64,000 nt of DNA from Roridomyces roridus (GCA_029378245.1 JARKIF010000019.1:372001-436000), one strand, 5' to 3'; shown: positions 1-11,165, counted from the stretch's first letter. Made by a program: numbers and translations. Notes: generated from the letters alone by a model not told the origin.

Positions 1-1037
1 ACGCGTACTCTACGATTCGATAACCACGCAACGGCCTTATTTGTTTCTTTCCTGTTCGATCTGAGTGTTTCTCTCTGTGAGTTTCCAGATATCCATCATC
101 TCGAAAAACCACCAGGTAGCGGGCCTTGCCGCTTGTCGGCCCTTTCAGCTTATAAATAATATGGTTGAGATTCTGACTGGAGGTGTTGACCTTGTGGGGA
201 ATGGTTTGGGATTTCCCCCGTGATTGAGCCCGATGTTTCATGGTTTGGAGGATGGTTTATCTTTGAGCATGATGGTCTGGGCATCTTTACTTAGCCTGGT
301 TCAAGGTTTTTAATTCCAGCCAGATGGTTAGTGGACCTGCTTCCAATTGCATGGTTTCGAGTTCCAACTCATTGTCCAATCGAGGTGGAGGTATATGGGT
401 CTTCCCGTGACACCGCCCAACTCAGATCAAAATTCGGATCAAACAAAACATTGTGAATTCGGCCCGGGATTCGGATCAGTGTGATGTTTCCAGAAGTTGA
501 ATTTGTACGGGAGGAAATTGTAAACTGACAGCAGAGAGAGCATTGAAAAAATTACTGCTCCAAGTCGAACCGCGTCATCAAAGTCGGATGGGTGACAATC
601 GGTCTTCATTTGAGTCCCATGGTTCAGCAATTTTCGATGTACCACCCCGGCTGAGCAGAGGCACTGATGTGCACCCGGCAATCAATTTGATGAGAGTTCG
701 AGCCGATGGGCCGATCCACGCGGCAGACCAGAAACCAACCAGAAACCTCAACCATCCCACGTCAACCATCAACTGACATATGTTTCACATGATCCTTACA
801 CCTGAACCATGCTTTGAGCACTTGTTCTCGCAGCTCAAGCCCTGAAGCATCAAGTAAAATTCAACCAAAACCAAGAACCATCCACCATTTATTTTTTGTG
901 ATAAATAACCTCATACATCTTGCACAACTTCATTGTTTGCTTGATGATATCAGATCCGTCTTTCTTTTTGCCCTCACCCAGTCTCTTGGTTGGTGCTATT
1001 GTTGTCCATGACTTCATTCTAACCCAGTCTTCATAGC
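1..1037. other. Intergenic, no gene seen
   Basis: I see no long open frame with coding character and no RNA gene here. The last 90 bases resemble the sequence just upstream of the F-box genes at 13806 and 47459, so the right edge is the duplicated leader of the F-box fragment that follows. Confidence 0.6.
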
Positions 1038-1305
1038 CATGAATCCCGATCTCAGAGCCATAATGACAAGTAACGGGCCGCCACTTAAACGGGACAGATT
1101 CGGCTCCTCTTGTCGTCCTCCGAATCTGAGCTGGCACAGCTCGACACGCAAATCCACCGGATTGTATCAGCTCTTCGCGAGCTGAAGCGGCGCAGAGTCA
1201 CCAAGAAGCAGCTCGTCGCCGATTTGACACGCGCATTGTCATCGTCTCGTTCCGACGCAGATTTTGACCGAAATCTTCAACCTCATTTGTCGAGCGGCGC
1301 ACATC
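1038..1305 (+). pseudogene. F-box protein gene, 5' fragment
   Basis: This is the first part of the F-box gene family found intact at 13806-15365 and 45906-47459. The start MNPDLRAI and the coiled-coil segment (SESELAQLDTQ, RELKRRRVTKK) are recognisable. Small deletions before codon 20 and at the FLVC part of the F-box shift the frame, and homology stops near 1305, where sequence of an unrelated relic begins. The leader upstream is also shared with the intact copies, so this is a broken duplicate and not a short functional gene. The piece has no counterpart at the outer end of arm 2, so it joined arm 1 separately or was lost from arm 2. Confidence 0.8.
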
Positions 1306-1563
1306 GAATCCGGTTCTTGACGGGAGCTGCCACCTTTGTCCTCGTACATATTCGCTATTGTCGCCTGGCATCTCTGAGCCTGAGCAGAGGTGAAGACACC
1401 TCCGATGATTCACCGGATCCTTGCTACCGATCAGCGGAACCTCCGCGTCATGAGTTTCCATTGTATGAGGAAAACCACGAACGGCAGCGACCTCTCCGTC
1501 GGAACCACCGATCTCGGACTCATCTCATGGCTTGCATGCCGAATTCTGGTCATGTATGGGCTG

Positions 1564-2163
1564 AGCTGGCGCACGCCTCCCCCCCAATGACATGTCCAAA
1601 AAAGGCTAATCGGATTGATATCAAGGCACGTGGGGGTTTCTTGGCATTTACTGGGACTGTGATGCCACGTGGCGGCCACTAACCAATGTCCCAGTGGCTC
1701 TGCGGTTCCGGTGTCCCATCTTAATGATCCTTCATTTCTTGAATGTCTTGAGTTCAATTCTTGGTGTTGGTCAATTTTTTGTCAGCATTTTGTCTCTCTA
1801 CAATGAGAGAAGGGTGGGTTGGTTGGTTAGGCTCAGTTGAATGACATTATCCTACCCAGACTGTCAATACCTCCCCCGCAGCCTCGGCTGTGAATACCCC
1901 TCTGAGAATCCACAGTGAATGGGCAGTTAGGTACAGTATCCACGGTGAATGGGTGGCTAGATCTGATAGACCAGGTTCAAGTTAGGCTCAGTTGGTTAAG
2001 TTAGGTTGTTGGAGCTTGAGGAGCTTGAGGAGGCTAGGGTGGAATTTACAGAAAAAAAGAACTGACCCCACACTGTATCGAACTCACGCAAGACAAATCA
2101 CATGACCGTATCGGCTGTCACATGACCTTATCGGTGTCATTGGGGGGGAGGCCAAGGGGGTTT
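1564..2163. mobile_element. Small non-autonomous DNA transposon (MITE-like)
   Basis: An insertion of about 600 bp is flanked by TATGGGCTG at 1555-1563 and 2164-2172, an 8-9 bp target-site duplication. Near its ends lies a perfect 18 bp inverted repeat, GCCTCCCCCCCAATGACA at 1575-1592 and its complement at 2135-2152. Arm 2 preserves the empty site: one copy of TATGGGCTG is followed directly by the sequence found right of the insertion (near 53380). There is no coding capacity. The target length fits hAT-like (8 bp) or Mutator-like (9 bp) elements. A related left end without a right end occurs at 31546-31608. Confidence 0.8.
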
Positions 2164-2555
2164 TATGGGCTGTTTTAGATGTTGGGTACCGCAACTAACT
2201 CGCTGTTAGCGTTCGGGAACCCTCAACACCTCGGTCTAGCGCTTGTGTGTATCCAGCTCGTCTCCATGGGCAGTCTTTTATCTTTACCAGACAAAGGCAC
2301 TTTGGGAAATTATCGTCTCGAATTGCTTGTTGTGGTGGTATTAGGTCAGTCTTCTTTGCTCGTCTCCAACGACCTCTCAATTATGCTCAGGACTAGTCGC
2401 AGCAAGGGGGGACCATTATTGAAGGCTGCACGATTGGTGGAAAACTTGTGGAGAACTCTACTACCAGTGAGTTCCCTTCCGCTTTCCTTCGTCAAGTGGC
2501 TCATCTTCACACTTAGAGAGTCGTCTTTCCCCTCCGCCGCATCTTCCATCACCGC

Positions 2556-2580
2556 TTCCATCCCTTCCATCCCTTCCATC
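2556..2580. repeat. Short 9-bp tandem repeat
   Basis: The unit TTCCATCCC occurs nearly three times in a row. The matching place in arm 2 has only one unit, so the tract expanded after the duplication or shrank in arm 2. Confidence 0.6.
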
Positions 2581-4751
2581 GCCTCCATCTCGATCCTGTA
2601 GCGGTCACTGTACTTTTCGGGCTGAGTTACGGAACAAAGCAATTATTCCACTTGAAGCACCGCCCCGATAGCCAAGGACGGCAGTGACGGGCAGTCTCGT
2701 TAAGCCACCTTGACAGCGCTTTCAAGTCCACCATCAACCCGCTCTACGCTTTATCGTACAAATACGATGAGCTCATCCGCGGGCTCATAGATGACCCGCT
2801 CGTTCTACTCTCGCGTCGAGCTGTGAGAATGGGGCCAAGCGCTGGGTGGCGTCGTGGATGATTCTTTTGTCCTTCCAGCGCGAGAAGGTGGTAACTCCTC
2901 CGGTGCGAAGAAGCTGCACGTTCAGAGGACGACACAGGTCCACGATAACTTGCATCAGGTATGGGCTCCTTTCCATGTCCTTTTCAATGGCTAAATCGCT
3001 GTTAGCGGTCGGGTTTCGGCATTCTACACAATATATGACCCTCAATACCCATCCATCCCAGCTCTCGTGCGTATCCAGCTCGTCTCAGCGGACAATCTCT
3101 TAATCCCCAGCAGATAAATCTTGCACTTCGGGCGGGAGAGATTATGGTCTTTGAATCGCGGGGAAAAAACTCACGCGACTCCCTTTCGCCGCGGTGGTAT
3201 TAGTTCCGCATGCGTTCTTGTTGAGCGTGTTCCCGAACCGCACCGTGAGCAATGGTCGCACGATTACTGGAGAAACTCGGTGTTATCTCGACTAACACGG
3301 AGCTGGGTGGCTCATCCCCATCTTCCCAGCCCGTCCCCGCGACCTCGTCTGCAACTTGACCGCATTTCCCATCCTTGCCTTCTCCACCGATTCGCTCGCA
3401 ACTGCAGATATTCGACGGCTTCTATCCCATCGTTCTCACTCTAGAGCTGCTGCATGGCATCCTCGCTCTACACGTTCAGTACACCGATCTGGCCGCGAGG
3501 CATGCTGCGAAAAAGCACTCCATTGTACACTCAACGCCCTCTGCCCATCATCTCCCCGTGATTGACCGACACATTCGATCCATGTAACACCATCAGCGGG
3601 GACACCATCCTCCACGAATCCTGTAGATCCACAACAACATCTACGTGAGCTCGGCGTTGGATACACACGTCGAGAACCGCGCTGAGCAGACCATTGGCGA
3701 CGAGGCGAGTTTCGCCCTTGCACCTGGGTGTGGCCGTGGCTCTGCAGATTCGATGCTCAGACCGGGAAACTTACGACATACAACATCTCGATCTTCTCAG
3801 CGCCAATCGCAGCAGGGGACGTCACTGACGGAGTGTCGCCTGCGTTTGTGCTGGGCGTGTGCACAAACTGGATGGTTATTGAAGGCTGGAAGAATCGACT
3901 ACCCGTGAGTTTCTTCGCATCTTCCTTGGACCGATAACTCACCTCCACCCTTAGAATCGTACCGCACCTTTTCCGAGCTTGGTGCATCTCCCATCCTTAA
4001 CAATGCTGTTCCCATCATCCTCGACGGGTTCGCTCGCAATTACGGATGCTTGCTCGACCCTCCGGTTCCCACCCTAGACTGCAAGGCACGTCGGGCTTGG
4101 CGACGACTACCTGCAGCACCCTTTCTCGATCATGGCTCTCACCGTCTTGACAAACTTCACTCTCACTCGCGAGACATTGATCTGTGGAACACGACGTCCT
4201 CTGCTATCTGTAGCATCACGCGCAGATCATCCGCAAGGTCCCCAGTGTCTCTCCGCCGGTCGGTGGCGTGTACCTCGCTACGACGACCGTCCCCGCGTCT
4301 GCTGAATGTGGATGACGCGACGTCCCGCGATCTTTTGGTCAAGGGCGAGTTGGGCGTTGGGATACTATGCGAGCAGCTCTTTGGCAACGAGGTGCGTTCC
4401 TTCCTTATACCCGGGTGCGGGCGTGGCTGACCTTGATGCAGGTTTCGCTGGTGCTCAGGATGACGAATTCGGAGCTGGGCCGTGGCAGACATGGAGGAGA
4501 CTGGCGCAATGTTGCTCGCATATCCAAGAATTCCAGGCATGATTAACGTGCATTTCCGACCGCCGCTGAAATTTGTAGAGTAGTTAATGTGATATAGTAA
4601 ATGTGTGTATGAGTAGTGTAGATAGGAAGGATACAGGTGTGCTTGTGCTAAGTATACAATTGATGTGCTGTGGTACAAGTGTACAGTCCGCGTCCCAGAG
4701 AGAAGAATAAACGAAAGGAGCCGTGCCGTTCCCAAGGTCAGTGTCGGCCTG

Positions 4752-6110
4752 CTACCGGCCCATGCCCCATGTGCCTCCGTGACGTGCGCCCCGATGAAGG
4801 AACGACAAGAGCTCAACCTGCACCTCCCAGCCAAGCGATCCCCAGATCTCCTCTAGCCGCTTCACGCCGAGTTCTGCACGAACAACAGCCTCGCGATCCG
4901 GAACGATGGCAGACTCGGTCACCATGGACCGGCGAAACGACCCGTCCACGAGAACATAATTGCGCGTCGCCGGCAGGGAGAGACGACGCAGACAATGAAA
5001 GATGTGCACCCGTCGCATCCTGGGCAAAGATTCCCACCCGCCTGCGACGCCGGCCATATACCTCTTTAATGCGTCCAAATCAGGATCGTCGAGAACCTCC
5101 CTCGAGCATCTCCCGGTCTTCGGCATCTCCTGCGGGACATGGCTGAGGAAGAACTGGATGACCGCCGTCTGGTGGTCGTCGGAGAGCAGGTCCCACACCT
5201 GTTGGAGCTGGTAAAAGCTGGTGTGGGCCTCAGTTGCCGCATGAGAGTTGGGAATGTGCAGCGACTCTGTCGCACGGGGGAAATCGCCCTGGAAGTGCTG
5301 CTGTACGGGCGGCCTGGCATGCTCACGCAGCTGGGAAAGAATCCAAACGCGCTCGTCGAGGGTCAGGGCCGACCACCCGTCAGCCAAACCGCAGAATGCG
5401 CCGTCAGCCAGGACGATGTGATCCGTCGAAGAGGCGTGGGAGTCGTGGGCAGTTGGGGTTCGAGGGCGTGCCACCTCTGCGACTCGTGGCGTAGGAGGGT
5501 CATGGTTGTCTGCGGTCTTGGGGCCACGGAAGACATCGGTGAGCCTGGCGAGGAAGGGGACCCCCGCCTGGTTATCTCCTGCCTTTCCGTAGGCCTTGAT
5601 CGCAACCACGAGGAGGCACGAGAGCAGCAGGGCCACTGAGAGCACTGTTGACTGGTCTCTGTGACCATTCGCAGCCGCAGCGTCTATCGATGGCGGACAG
5701 CTATCACGCCGAATGAGCGCTCCGCTGTCAATGAGCGCTTGCAGGCGGGAAAGCTCGCTGAGTTGAGCTTTGACGTCGTTAGACGAGGAGACGACTGCAG
5801 GTTCGGCTGCTGGAGCTGGAGCTGGAGATGGAGATGCAGCGGGAGCCGGGGCTGGAGACGGAGAAGGAGCGAGGGAGGGAGAAGGACTCTGAGCTTGGAA
5901 AGGCTCGGCGAGTTGAGGGTGCAAGGGCGAGACCCAAATTTGGGCGGTGAAGAGAGACGAGGCGAGGGAGGGAAGCGACGGGACCCAGTGTCGGGCTGCG
6001 TCGAGTGTGTATGCGTGAAGACCCAAGACTTCGTCCGGGCTTTGCAAGTGAATGGCAATTTGAGCAAAGAGTGGGCCTATGAGGGTGAGGAGGATTCGGA
6101 ATGCGTGCAT
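4752..6110 (-). CDS. Gene A1: membrane-anchored protein with Pro/Ala/Ser linker and two helical repeats
   Basis: Single coding exon, 452 aa, family not recognised. Residues 4-20 are hydrophobic (signal peptide or anchor), followed by the motif YTLDAAR..VPS that A2 and A3 share. Residues 72-105 are low-complexity Ser/Pro/Ala. A second hydrophobic helix spans about 154-174. The C-terminal half holds two related blocks, about 237-325 and 347-440, each with a GW-x-[SA]-L start and a [VI]W-[DG]-[LS]-L end. The start is the ATG shared with A2. The leader contains an intron, 6113-6158, whose GTATGCTCGCC donor is conserved in A2. It is head-to-head with B1, with 261 bp between start codons. A role at a membrane is inferred only from the helices. 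Confidence 0.75.
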   Translation of the reverse strand: MHAFRILLTLIGPLFAQIAIHLQSPDEVLGLHAYTLDAARHWVPSLPSLASSLFTAQIWVSPLHPQLAEPFQAQSPSPSLAPSPSPAPAPAASPSPAPAPAAEPAVVSSSNDVKAQLSELSRLQALIDSGALIRRDSCPPSIDAAAANGHRDQSTVLSVALLLSCLLVVAIKAYGKAGDNQAGVPFLARLTDVFRGPKTADNHDPPTPRVAEVARPRTPTAHDSHASSTDHIVLADGAFCGLADGWSALTLDERVWILSQLREHARPPVQQHFQGDFPRATESLHIPNSHAATEAHTSFYQLQQVWDLLSDDHQTAVIQFFLSHVPQEMPKTGRCSREVLDDPDLDALKRYMAGVAGGWESLPRMRRVHIFHCLRRLSLPATRNYVLVDGSFRRSMVTESAIVPDREAVVRAELGVKRLEEIWGSLGWEVQVELLSFLHRGARHGGTWGMGR

Positions 6111-6371
6111 GGCTACGAGATTGAGTAAACGAGTAATGAAATGAACGGGCGAGCATACCTGGAGATGGTGGTGGAAAGAGAAAGGTGTCGTAGTGGGTTT
6201 GATGGCTGAAAGACGCGTCTTCGCTCTTGTCTGGCTTCAAGTAGAGAGCAAATAGGCAATCAATGTCGTCCTGGTCACCAGACGCGTCTTGCAGGCGGCG
6301 AGAGCAGCGATGTCTTCATGCGCGCACGGGTGGCTGACACTGCATTTACATCTTGATTCAGTACCACCACC
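6111..6371. promoter_or_regulatory. Bidirectional promoter of A1/B1 with two AGACGCGTCT palindromes
   Basis: The 261 bp between the two start codons contain AGACGCGTCT at 6211-6220 and 6280-6289 and the A1 leader intron. The core ACGCGT is the known MCB box bound by MBF-type cell-cycle factors in ascomycete yeasts; use here is inference. The A2/B2 promoter keeps both palindromes. Confidence 0.6.
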
Positions 6372-8014
6372 ATGCCCTACTCGCTCTCAGCCCTCTTCGC
6401 CCTCCCTCGCAGCTTCGCAGGCCTGTTCTTTGCCAGCAAGGCTATCCACATCTCCACGCAGTCGCCGCCTGTTGTCAAGTACACGCCGACTCGCACCACC
6501 TCCATCTTCCTCGAGCCCACACGATGCCTTCCAAGCCCGACTTTCAGCGAGCAGTCTCAGCTCCCCTACGTCTTTATGTTTGGATTCGCCCTCGTCGTCA
6601 TCGCCAGTGTCGTCTTCACCATCTGGTCGACCTTCAAAGACGCTCGTCGTGATGCGCCAACTCCAACGACAGCCGTACCACCAGAGCCCGACCCCGAGAC
6701 AACAGCAGACGAATTCGACGCATGGCCACCGTGGCTCATGTTCCTGTCCCTCAATATCGCATTCTACCTCTCCTCCACCGTGACGGTCATCCGAGCGTCT
6801 CCCACCCAGAGCTTGTTGCCCGAGTTGATGCTATACCGCCTAGCAATGGTGGTCGAAGAGAGCCTCATATGTTTCCTCAGCCTTCTCCAGCACCTCCACG
6901 ACCACGGCCTGCAGTATCTCAAGATCTTGCTCCTTGCCGCAGCCAGCCATTCCCTTGGATTCATGATCGTCATCGGTTATCGACGTGCCCGAAAGTGGGT
7001 CCATGCACACTCAACAAGCCCAGTGCACTGGCATCCTTATTCTTGGATACTCCCACGCGGCATTATCCTCATCGGCCTTGCCCCCGGGTCCCGTTGGATC
7101 CCATGGCTGTATTACTACATTCTCGCCCGTTACACCCCTCTCCCAAGCCCCCAAGATATCCACGAGAATCTCGCATTGTCTTCAAGATCGTTGTCGGCAG
7201 GGACTCTACCGGTGTGTTCACTTCTTCCCCAGTCTGCCACATCCACTGATTGTTGAGCAGATCATCCTCGGCCCCCTTGCTCTTGTCATCGGTGCGATCG
7301 GCCTGCGAACGGCGGTAGACATTTTCTCGCAGTTTGTCTCCTTGGTCGGCGTCATAACCCAACTTCAAACGTGCCGCAAACTCCGTGCTTCTTGTGTCTC
7401 CAGATGGCTGCTGCACATCTGCCTCGCCGCCCCCTTCGAGATTTATGCCGCTTCCGTGGCTGTGTTCATCTTATTGGAAGTAAACACGACAACCACCTTC
7501 CTTGGTCCCGAAGAACAGCAGCTCTTGGACCAACCGGTCAAGAACTTTCGAGATTTCCCGGGAGCAATGTGGGATATATTGCGAGTTTCTCGAATTGGTC
7601 ACCGCACATGGAGGACCACTCAAGTTGAAGCGCTCCACAAGATTTGTTGTATGTTTGTAAACACGAGTAAAGTGTTGAATTGGGCTCAGAAATTGGTACC
7701 GTCCTTTTCATCTTTCCTCGTTCTTTGCTCATCTGTATTCCCAGATGATATTCGCGCCTGTGGTTATCATATATGGCTACATCTACATTGTATGTACAAC
7801 CTCCAAGGCTTTCGGTTCTTCCTCATATTCTCCCTAGATGCCTAGAGCGCGCAAGATTTACATTCTGGTCCGCATAGAGCATTGGAAGTTCCGACATCGA
7901 CAGTATGTCCCTTGTTTCTTCGCCGTCCTTCTCTTCTGATATTTATCCAGGGCAATGTACCGTCAAATTCGCCTGAACAACTCGGTTGAGAATCGGCTTG
8001 CGGCAAACAACTAG
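6372..8014 (+). CDS. Gene B1: polytopic membrane protein, partner of A1
   Basis: Five exons, all borders GT-AG: 6372-7211, 7261-7695, 7745-7789, 7838-7902, 7951-8014, giving 482 aa. Hydrophobic segments lie near residues 64-86, 118-140, 182-202, 225-250, 281-312, 325-350 and 426-440, so about seven membrane passes are likely. A Pro/Glu/Asp-rich stretch (about 96-115) separates the first two. The protein ends in SVENRLAANN, identical in B2 and B3. Intron positions and phases are the same in all three copies, which supports the model strongly. I know no family for it. Its fixed pairing with A in four places suggests that the two products act together; that is inference. Confidence 0.82.
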
Positions 8015-8572
8015 ATGACCAGAAGAAGTGCCTAACGCAGCGCCGGGTTCAAACATCGCGAGAGAGGATACTATACGGAGGGTCCAGAGTGGAGCTATCG
8101 GTGCGGCCATGAAGACTGTCGGGGACGCCCAACTTTTTTCGCCACCAGCAAACTTCCTACCTTCAAGATCCTATAGCGGTGTTTGTTCTTCGTCGTGTGA
8201 GTGACCTGTTGCTTCGCGAAATAGCTTTTCATCTAACAACTCTGTAGTGCGAGCAGTGCTTGGGTCGTCTAGTTTTTGTTCGCTTTCCGACCGCCGAGAT
8301 TCAGGTTACATATACCCGCAGCTACATAGCTTGCACCTATCTTTTCTTTTCTTTCTTTCTATCTCTCCTCTGTATCTGGGTTCGAAATATATTATCTGCT
8401 TGCCTCATTCTTTCCGTGCGAACCTCGTATCGAAATGTAGACCCAACGACATCAGCGTGAGTCGGCGACTGGGAGCATTCGAAATGAAAAGCCAGAATTC
8501 AGGGAAGTTCTAAACAGGGATAGGTGTATGCGGGAAATGAGTCGACACAACGTCGCATTCGGGAGCCTCTTT
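8015..8572. other. Conserved flank downstream of B1
   Basis: The stretch 8015-8400 is repeated after B2 (47870-48190, inverted) and after B3 (45034-45400). It contains the relic of a two-exon open frame starting ATGAAGACTGTCGG at 8109. Here the T-run is one base shorter than at 45133, so the frame reaches a stop at the end of exon 1. No other gene is seen up to the hydrolase. Confidence 0.6.
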
Positions 8573-10128
8573 TCAAATACCCGGGAAGTAGTTGGCCACA
8601 TTGCGGATGTCCTCGATGAGAGCAGGGGGATTATCCAGTCCAGCAAAATGTCCGCCGAAATCGTGTACTAGCCGTTCATTATCAGTCTCACCAAATCCAT
8701 TTGAACAGAAATTGCTGGCACACAGCTTTGTACGACACCAAATTCCCGACCTTGGCGACGTACTCTTCCGGCCAAAGCCCAAGATTATATTCGTACTGGC
8801 TGAAAAGCAGTGGAGCGTCCGTCGGAGCTGGGGTATATACTGTGTGGAACCCATTCGGGTTCTGTGCGTAAATCCAGACCGAGGACAAGAAGGAGTGGGT
8901 GAGGTAGTAGAGCGAGACGGATGTCAGGATTGCGGTGTTGTCGAGTACGGACGGTGGTGAACCCGCGCGCGGGTCGGACCCTAGGGATTTGGTGAGTGGA
9001 CCTGGAAGAAACTCGGTTGAAGAACGCACAGAGTTTGAACTTTCCTCCGATCCACGCAAGCTGTCCGACAGGGTTATCATACAAAGCCAGCCCAATATCG
9101 TTTGGCTGAACACAGATGAGGTTGGTTGGGAATACAAGGTATCGCGAAGCCTACCTTGGTCGTCTGTTCAAGAAAATACCCATTTCCAATGGTGCTCCAC
9201 TCTGCATTTCGCTGTAGCGTCACTTTCTGAGCATCCGACAAAGTGATGTTGTTGTCGGCGATATCTTGGGCCGTTGGCGGGGTAAACGGCAAGAATGCGA
9301 AATGTGCGGCGCGAACAGTCTCGTTGAAAGAACTGTACAGGGAATATGCCACACCAGAGCCCTGCATTCATGTGAGCGTCATTTGGTAGACTATCATGGC
9401 AGATGCTCGTACCCAATCAGTTCCATGCACGGCATAGGTCGAATACCCCAGGACCTCGCTCATCAACGTGTTGAATATTCTGGCGGTATCGTCGACGGTC
9501 GAATTCTGAGGCGGGGGGGAGGAGAAGACAAATCCGGGGAGAGAGGGAACCACAACATTGAACGAGACGTTCTTTCCACTGGTCGCGTTGAACAACGGTT
9601 GAGTTAATGGCTCGATCACTGGGAGGAACTCTTGGAAAGAGCCTAGATAGAGGAATTGAGAGGTGAATAACAGGTCGAGATGCAGTCGGCTCACCAGGCC
9701 ACCCGTGAAGTAGAATGACGGGAATCGCGTCCGAAGCCTCCGATTTTTGGTGCACGAAATGCACGACTTGACCTTCGATCTCGGCGGTAAAGTGGTCGAG
9801 TCTATCGGAACATATGAGGTGGATCCCAGACAAGAAAACGCGACACCTACTGGTTCAACTCGGCTTCCTGCTTTCCCCAATCAAAAGTCGTCACCCATTC
9901 CGTGCGCAACTTGTCACGCAAGGTATCCAACTCGATGCCTTTGTCGACTCCAGCGGCGGGATACAGAGCCTGATCCGGCAGCCAGGTATTATTGACGAGG
10001 GCCTTGAGGTGCGGAAGACCCTCTGAGAGGTCAATCTTGAAGGGCTTCAAATTAAACGTGTCGCGGGAGGCACCCAGCACAGTGGCGGCGAAAGCAGCGG
10101 TAATCACCAAGCGAAAAGTAAGGCCCAT
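8573..10128 (-). CDS. Secreted epoxide hydrolase (alpha/beta fold, EHN type)
   Basis: Exons 9851-10128, 9695-9801, 9413-9642, 9155-9361, 9030-9105, 8726-8980 and 8573-8667 give about 415 aa. A signal peptide (residues 1-19) precedes the epoxide-hydrolase N-terminal domain. HGWPG (125-129) forms the oxyanion hole. The nucleophile motif GTDWG has Asp204. The last exon carries GGHFAGLDNP with the catalytic His near 391. Family members open epoxides to diols; secretion suggests detoxification or lipid and secondary-metabolite work, substrate unknown. One oddity: the last intron (8668-8725) needs a CT donor to give the family spacing NLVSYK-VHDF-GGHF. Canonical alternatives shift or lengthen this joint. 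A broken copy lies at 57700-58830. A TATA-like TTTAAAAG sits near 10155. Confidence 0.85.
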
Positions 10129-10726
10129 GTTGGGTTTCAGTGGTACAGACGACGTCTTTTAAAGGAATTCAACAGATGAGTCCGGTTCGGGTTGTCATCC
10201 CGGCATTTTCAAGCACGCTTACTGATTCATGTCGCAATGGACTTGCAATCTGTAAGCAGTGGCAAAAATCAAGGATAATTACTCACACAATCAGCGCCGT
10301 TCGGGACCCCGCAGACGCTGGTCGGAAAGGCACAACATTTGTGAGAAACTCCATAGTTCAGGACTGGTTGAATCTTTGATGCGAGAATCCACGAGAATTT
10401 AGTAGGATTGAGCCGAAACAGGGAGGAATTGGAGCCAGGTTTCTTCCTTGTGCAGCTTTTATCGCGACCTGGCAGCGCCTGCGCGCATAAACTACATATC
10501 GAGTCTTCGTCATGATCACGGGTGAGTAAAGGCCGCTTCCAGAATGGGACAAATTGGGATGCATGGGGGACGCCAGAAAAGCTTTCCAGTCGGAATTGCC
10601 AGTGAGCTGAAGGAGATTCAACATCTCTGGAGACATGGCAAAGACATGGTGGTGGTTTCAGTTCAAGTTGTATTCTGATCTGATTATGATGATGCCGCAT
10701 CACGGCAAGTCACGTGCGCGCACTTC
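10129..10726. other. Intergenic, hydrolase promoter side
   Basis: The first 40 bases hold the TATA-like element of the hydrolase gene. The rest shows no gene that I can support. Confidence 0.5.
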
Positions 10727-11165
10727 ACCCACACCACCACCGTGGTCCACAACTTTCCCGCCAAGATAATCCACGAAATCATCTCTCCTGCCTTTCTTGT
10801 TCCTGATGCTGGATTCTCCAGCACATCTACCCAAACCTTCTTCATCCCCCGCGTCCAACCGGCCTCTGCCATCCTGCTCATGTCCAAATCATGGCTGCGC
10901 GTAGCAACTCCCCTACACCACAATGTTCGAAGCAGGGCACAAACTCAAGCCCTCGAAGGCGCACTCAGCGCGAATCCCAATCTGGCAAAGCTCATTAAGA
11001 AGTGGGCGCGGGTACATACTAGCCCTACGGAAGATCCTGGGAAGACTTAGACGACGAATCTGGCCGATATCTGTCTCGTTCTTTGCGAGGCACTGGACAA
11101 GGGGGGTTTGTCACCACTGGAATGTGCCTATGATCGACCCAGCCCTGCGGCCATCACGCGTTGAA
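10727..11165 (+). pseudogene. F-box protein gene relic, second type
   Basis: A frame from about 10740 gives FPAKIIHEIISPAF, then KSWLRVATPL, ALEGALSANPNL and KLIKKW. This is the start of a common agaric F-box type with a 'KxWLRVATPLLYxV' signature. Frameshifts after KLIKKW move the continuation to other frames (ADICLVLCEALDKGG, then ECAYDRPSPA) and a stop ends it. There is no start methionine in good context, and only about 140 codons survive, so the gene is dead. It lies in the part of arm 1 that arm 2 lacks. Confidence 0.65.

Larger units (their letters stand above)
1311..4440 (+). pseudogene. Decayed multi-exon gene, possibly a multipass membrane protein
   Basis: There is no continuous frame, but short coding-like pieces separated by intron-like borders run left to right. 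Translations near 3770-3860 (LTTYNIS, then SPAFVLGVCTNW) and near 3980-4040 (ILNNAVPIILDG) recall a family of six- to seven-helix membrane proteins common in agarics; that link is weak. The segment 2196-3620 is repeated, inverted, at 51860-53371, and shorter pieces recur at 59460-60340. All copies carry stops and frameshifts, so the gene was probably dead before the arms separated. A transposon insertion (1564-2163) splits the relic. What it once encoded remains uncertain. Confidence 0.5.

Noticed and set aside
4752..8014. Divergent pair as an HD1/HD2 mating-type locus
   Set aside because: The head-to-head layout recalls the matA locus, but neither protein has a homeodomain; both are membrane-type proteins.
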